DNA of 8,427 nucleotides, taken from positions 1 to 8,427 of the forward strand of contig JARRRL010000106.1 of NCBI GenBank assembly GCA_037380725.1, given 5' to 3'. The position numbers and the translations under genes were made by a program. The stretch is from JARRRL01 sp037380725 (lineage in GTDB: Bacteria > Pseudomonadota > Gammaproteobacteria > Pseudomonadales > JANQJO01). Under the pieces are notes generated by a model. The model saw only the letters and a program-made list of their open reading frames with translations, made no database searches and was not told the origin of the DNA. Numbering within the stretch: position 1 is the stretch's first letter; every line of letters starts with the position of its first letter. Shown here one piece after another: positions 6,136 through 8,427 of the stretch.

Positions 6136-6196
6136 CCGTAGCACAAACGGGACAAGCATGATTTTGCGGCGCATCTGTTCACGACTGGCGTTAAAT
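6136..6196 (+). other. probable attC-like site upstream of yefM (attC-D)
   Basis: R' GTTAAAT at 6190-6196 fits GTTRRRY perfectly. The expected R'' position holds CCGTAGC, which is degenerate but resembles the equally degenerate box of attC-A. The left arm AACGGGACAAGCATG is shared with the half attC at 1856. The right arm CATCTGTTCACG pairs with it only partly. Its 61-bp length equals that of attC-B. It precedes the yefM promoter, as a cassette junction would. Confidence 0.4.
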
Positions 6197-6210
6197 TACC
6201 AGGTTGTTAC

Positions 6211-6261
6211 ACTTGCACAATTTATTGTACAAGTTATACTTGAGCAATATCTTGTACAGAT
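6211..6261 (+). promoter_or_regulatory. yefM-yoeB promoter with two operator palindromes
   Basis: TTGCAC (6213-6218), 16 bases, then TATACT (6235-6240) form a good sigma-70 promoter. Palindrome 1, ACTTGCACAA-TTTA-TTGTACAAGT (6211-6234), has 9 of 10 arm positions paired and overlaps the -35 and spacer. A weaker second element with TTGTACA lies at 6238-6261. YefM-family antitoxins are known to autoregulate through paired palindromes with a TGTACA core, so repression by the YefM-YoeB complex is expected. AAGG at 6262-6265 is the yefM ribosome binding site. Confidence 0.75.
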
Positions 6262-6274
6262 AAGGTGATTCCCT

Positions 6275-6529
6275 ATGAGAGTTATTAGTTTCTCTGATGC
6301 TCGAAATAAACTAAAAAATGTTTTAGATCAAGTAGTTAGCGATGCAGACTACACTATTATTACCCGCAGGGACTCTGAGGATGCGGTTGTTATGTCCTTG
6401 GATCAATTCAATGGGCTTATGGAAACAGTCCATTTGCTTAAAAGCCCAACAAACGCGGCCCATCTATCGAAATCCATTAAGCAATACCGTGCCGGTAAAA
6501 CCAAGCAGCATGGGCTAACTGATGATTGA
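6275..6529 (+). CDS. yefM: YefM-type antitoxin (Phd/YefM family)
   Basis: 84 residues, the usual length. The N-terminal half is the Phd/YefM fold that dimerises and binds operator DNA: MRVISFSDARNKLKNVLDQV, then ITRRDSEDAVVMSLDQFNGL. The C-terminal part, with LLKSPTNAAHLSKSI and a charged disordered tail, is the region that wraps and neutralises YoeB in this family. The start is supported by AAGG nine bases upstream and by the family N-terminus. Its last 8 bases overlap yoeB, so translation is coupled. The flanking attC sites make it a likely integron cassette, where such modules are thought to stabilise the array. Confidence 0.93.
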   Translation: MRVISFSDARNKLKNVLDQVVSDADYTIITRRDSEDAVVMSLDQFNGLMETVHLLKSPTNAAHLSKSIKQYRAGKTKQHGLTDD

Positions 6530-6803
6530 AGTTCTTTCATGGACTAGAGAGGCTTGGTCGGACTATTTGTATTGGCAAACGCAAGATAAGAAAACACCTA
6601 AGCGTATTAATAAGCTTATCCAAAATACTCAACAATCTCCATTTGAAGGTATTGGCAAACCCGAACCCTTGAAAGAAAATTTGATGGGTTTCTGGTCTCG
6701 TCGTATCGACGATACGAATCGATTAGTCTATGCGGTCGATGACAAGCAACTAACAATAATCTCATGCCGCTACCATTATGAAAATTATTTAAATGAAAAA
6801 TAA
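6522..6803 (+). CDS. yoeB: YoeB-type mRNA interferase toxin
   Basis: 93 residues; E. coli YoeB has 84. YoeB is a ribosome-dependent endoribonuclease of the RelE superfamily that cuts mRNA at the A site and arrests growth when YefM is lost. The family core is intact: W-x2-YLYWQ-x2-DKK, SPFEGIGKPEPLKENLMGFW, SRRI and the CRYHY ending. The catalytic residues known from E. coli (Glu46, Arg65, His83, Tyr84) correspond to Glu48, Arg67, His85 and Tyr86, so it is predicted active. A seven-residue extension (ENYLNEK) follows the usual C-terminal Tyr. The gene is translationally coupled to yefM. Confidence 0.94.
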   Translation: MIEVLSWTREAWSDYLYWQTQDKKTPKRINKLIQNTQQSPFEGIGKPEPLKENLMGFWSRRIDDTNRLVYAVDDKQLTIISCRYHYENYLNEK

Positions 6804-6845
6804 TTTAAAAAGTGCCACAACACAAATGGGAATGGCATAAGTTTC

Positions 6846-6998
6846 ATGGCAATCCGACTGATTTCAGGCGCGATTATGCTTTGGCTAGTCGTATGAATAA
6901 GCAGTGAAACTCAGATCGGTCTAGGCAACTGGTTATCAGCATTTGCCTTGTTCACTTATGCCGCTGTCTGGTTCCGTATTAATGTTACAACGTGTTAA
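6846..6998 (+). pseudogene. broken small membrane protein ORF before attC-C
   Basis: In one frame, MAIRLISGAIMLWLVV is followed by an in-frame TGA (6894-6896), then ISSETQIGLGNWLSAFALF and the rest up to TAA at 6996-6998, four bases before the R'' box of attC-C. The two hydrophobic stretches suggest a small two-helix membrane protein interrupted by one nonsense codon. An alternative frame, GTG 6812 to TGA 6907, encodes a 31-residue hydrophilic peptide containing HKWEWHKFHGNPTDFRRDY. The two overlap and only one, or neither, is likely real. No family is recognised. Confidence 0.35.
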
Positions 6999-7002
6999 TG
7001 GC

Positions 7003-7065
7003 ACCCAACAAGTCGTTCCAGCGGATCGCTCGTAAATGGCCGGTCCCTGAACTCGGTCGTTAGAA
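7003..7065 (+). other. integron attC recombination site (attC-C)
   Basis: The best site in the window. R'' ACCCAAC (7003-7009; perfect RYYYAAC), spacer AAGTCG, TTCCAG (7016-7021), CGG. On the right: CTGAAC (7047-7052), spacer TCGGTC, R' GTTAGAA (7059-7065; last base off consensus). The layout and six-base spacers are identical to attC-B. It ends the toxin-antitoxin cassette segment. Confidence 0.85.
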
Positions 7066-7100
7066 GGCGGGAAAAAGTTTCAGATGAGGCAAAGGAAAGA

Positions 7101-7256
7101 ATGCTCGAGCAGACAAATCAGATTTTTCCAAATATCAGGCAGGTCTCTTGTGAAGAGCAAATTATTATGGGAGGAGAATTATTGAATGAAAATGGAACGA
7201 GAAAAATGGAACGGGACACGCCTAATTTAGAGTGTCAGTTTCTCCAGCGGCAATAG
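7101..7256 (+). CDS. possible 51-residue ORF after attC-C
   Basis: ATG at 7101, TAG at 7254-7256. The product begins MLEQTNQIFPNIRQVSC and is hydrophilic, with no recognised family. The frame is open back through the attC-C R' box. AAAGGAAAG lies close upstream but with short spacing. It contains a near-perfect short duplication (AAAATGGAACG twice, 7187-7211). Position fits the first ORF of another cassette, but no attC follows, and the 3' end overlaps the convergent ORF at 7227. It may be chance. Confidence 0.22.
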   Translation: MLEQTNQIFPNIRQVSCEEQIIMGGELLNENGTRKMERDTPNLECQFLQRQ

Positions 7257-7331
7257 ACGCTCGATCAATGCTCGCAGAGCGACGAGGGTCGGGTAGATCT
7301 CAGTAAGGCGATCGAGTAGTTCGTTTATCAT
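7227..7331 (-). CDS. possible 34-residue Leu-rich ORF, perhaps an IS fragment
   Basis: Minus strand, ATG at 7329-7331, with GAGGG about ten bases upstream, and TAA at 7227-7229. The product, MINELLDRLTEIYPTLVALR followed by ALIERLLPLEKLTL, is a regular amphipathic leucine-rich helix, unlikely by chance. No family is identified. The sequence just beyond the stop (GCGTGTCCCGTTCC on the minus strand) looks like the edge of a mobile element, but this is not established. Confidence 0.3.
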   Translation of the reverse strand: MINELLDRLTEIYPTLVALRALIERLLPLEKLTL

Positions 7332-7450
7332 GATGGTTATACCCTCAATGGTCGGAAAATTTCTAAGTTATCTCTGTCTAGGTAGATATTTAATGTCCAA
7401 TGGCGAGGAAATTTTTATGCGCATTAAATCACTAATGATTGGTTAATTTT

Positions 7451-7732
7451 TTACTTTGAAAGGGCTGTTCCCTCTCGGTCTAAGTCTTTAAATAGGGCAT
7501 TTATATTCTTATAGCGTGTACCGTGTCCGTTTTCCGTTTCCTTCATCGCTTCTAATGTACTCAATGAGATCAAATGTGCTTGAATCAGAGAAAATTTTAT
7601 AGTAGCATGCCGCCCGATTTTCCACATTATTAACTTGTTAGTAACACTTTTTTTGAATAGGGTAGTCCATGCCATCCACGTTTTTTTCACCCGTATCCAA
7701 CTGTTTTTCAACGCCACATGCTCCTCAGGCAC
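7451..7732 (-). CDS. hypothetical minus-strand ORF, doubtful
   Basis: 93 codons, basic and Trp/Lys-rich at the N-terminus (SWIRVKKTWMAWTTLFKK), then a mixed segment ending KNINALFKDLDREGTALSK. No family is recognised. Its first 64 bases overlap the start of the divergent ankyrin gene, and no good ribosome binding site precedes the ATG. The 3' half reads like real protein, so a shorter gene or a fragment is possible. The surrounding 7332-7450 and 7451-7668 hold nothing else I can name. Confidence 0.25.
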   Translation of the reverse strand: MPEEHVALKNSWIRVKKTWMAWTTLFKKSVTNKLIMWKIGRHATIKFSLIQAHLISLSTLEAMKETENGHGTRYKNINALFKDLDREGTALSK

Positions 7733-8427
7733 AGAGATCGGATGGCAGTACTTCTAATACTAATAATAGTACCAGTCGCCATATTTGGACTGGAGTCCGC
7801 GTATTAAGGGCAGGGGTTAGTCGTTTGGGCGAGCAGGTATCCGGCTGCTTGCGAATGCCTTTTCGTCAGAGGCAACAGGAACTGGCGGCAGTTTTTGGCG
7901 TTACAAGAGAACAACTTGAACGTTGGGTGCATGAAGGTCGAATTTCAAGTGATCAAGAAATATCTGAATTTTATCCAACTTATGAAAGTACTCTCGAGAG
8001 GTTTCGAAGAAACATTGCAGATAAAATTATAGAACGAAACCAACACGCTTTACGGAACCCCCATATTAGGCTTCAACTGAACGGCATTGATCTTCCTTCT
8101 GCGCTTCGGGAAATTACTGAATTTCTTTACCCATTTGTAATAGTGGATTTTCAATATCCCGATATTAATACACCCGACAACAATGGCGTGACACTCGCCT
8201 ATATCGCTGCCCAGGAAGGGCTTAACGACACCCTCCGCCTTCTTGTCAAGGGTTTGGGCGCTGAGATCAATGCGCCGATCAATAATGGTGGAACGCCTGT
8301 CTATATCGCCGCTCAAGAAGGCCGCAACGACACCCTCCGCGTTCTTGTCAAGGAGTTGGGTGCTGAGGTCAATACGCCAACCGATGATGATGGTGTAACG
8401 CCTGTCTGTATCGCTGCCGCACAAGGC
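7669..8427 (+). CDS. ankyrin-repeat protein, 5' part only
   Basis: The frame runs from ATG 7669 (TAG two codons upstream; AGGG at 7658-7661 as ribosome binding site) to the window end: 253 residues, incomplete. Residues 1-165 are unique: a Ser/Thr/Asn-rich start without a signal peptide, then LAAVFGVTREQLERWVHEG (72-90), which could be a helix-turn-helix, and a helical region. From about residue 170, ankyrin repeats begin with the pattern 'NGGTPVYIAAQEGRNDTLRV' ending 'LVKELGAEVNTP'. The first two are 34 residues (102 bp) apart and very similar at DNA level; the third starts 105 bp on because of one extra GAT codon. Ankyrin repeats mediate protein-protein contacts, and in host-associated bacteria such proteins are often secreted effectors. 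Secretion is inferred, not shown. Confidence 0.88.
   Translation, partial: MPSTFFSPVSNCFSTPHAPQAQRSDGSTSNTNNSTSRHIWTGVRVLRAGVSRLGEQVSGCLRMPFRQRQQELAAVFGVTREQLERWVHEGRISSDQEISEFYPTYESTLERFRRNIADKIIERNQHALRNPHIRLQLNGIDLPSALREITEFLYPFVIVDFQYPDINTPDNNGVTLAYIAAQEGLNDTLRLLVKGLGAEINAPINNGGTPVYIAAQEGRNDTLRVLVKELGAEVNTPTDDDGVTPVCIAAAQG

Overview
The window looks like accessory DNA of a host-associated gammaproteobacterium. The HflK/HflC and YefM/YoeB proteins are proteobacterial in type. An ankyrin-repeat protein and a second effector-like protein lie at the two edges, and IS remnants and repeats are scattered between them. The genus cannot be fixed from the sequence; an Endozoicomonas- or Legionella/Coxiella-like organism is a guess.

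Layout. 1-1017 (minus): an effector-like gene that leaves the window at its 3' end and carries an apparent frameshift near 655-662. 1018-1200: an AT-rich divergent intergenic region with a palindrome and a thrice-repeated octamer. 1182-2480 (plus): a run of integron-type gene cassettes. These are a broken antitoxin-like ORF, a degenerate attC, a DUF1801 gene, a half attC, a 31-codon ORF, a good attC and a two-helix membrane protein gene. 2484-2792: one copy of a 68-bp dispersed repeat next to an IS66-type transposase remnant. 3179-5801: a non-cassette block with a coiled-coil protein gene, hflK and hflC (hflKC overlap by 4 bp). 6057-6123: the second copy of the 68-bp repeat. 6136-7065: another cassette segment, with a probable attC, the yefM-yoeB toxin-antitoxin pair under a typical double-operator promoter, a broken small membrane ORF and a well-formed attC. 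7066-7668: small ORFs and probable debris. 7669 to the window end: the 5' part of an ankyrin-repeat protein gene.

How it fits together. All recognisable attC sites point the same way (R'' left, R' right). Each sits just after a reading frame and just before the next one, as cassettes do. No integron integrase is visible, so this is either the distal part of an array or a cluster of attC sites lacking an integrase. The hflKC block is not cassette-like, and it lies between two cassette segments and between two direct copies of the 68-bp repeat. That suggests insertion or recombination at this spot. The toxin-antitoxin pair may help stabilise the region. The main novelty candidates are the degenerate attC cassettes with decaying small genes, the unidentified 68-bp repeat and the frameshifted thiol-enzyme-like protein at the left edge.
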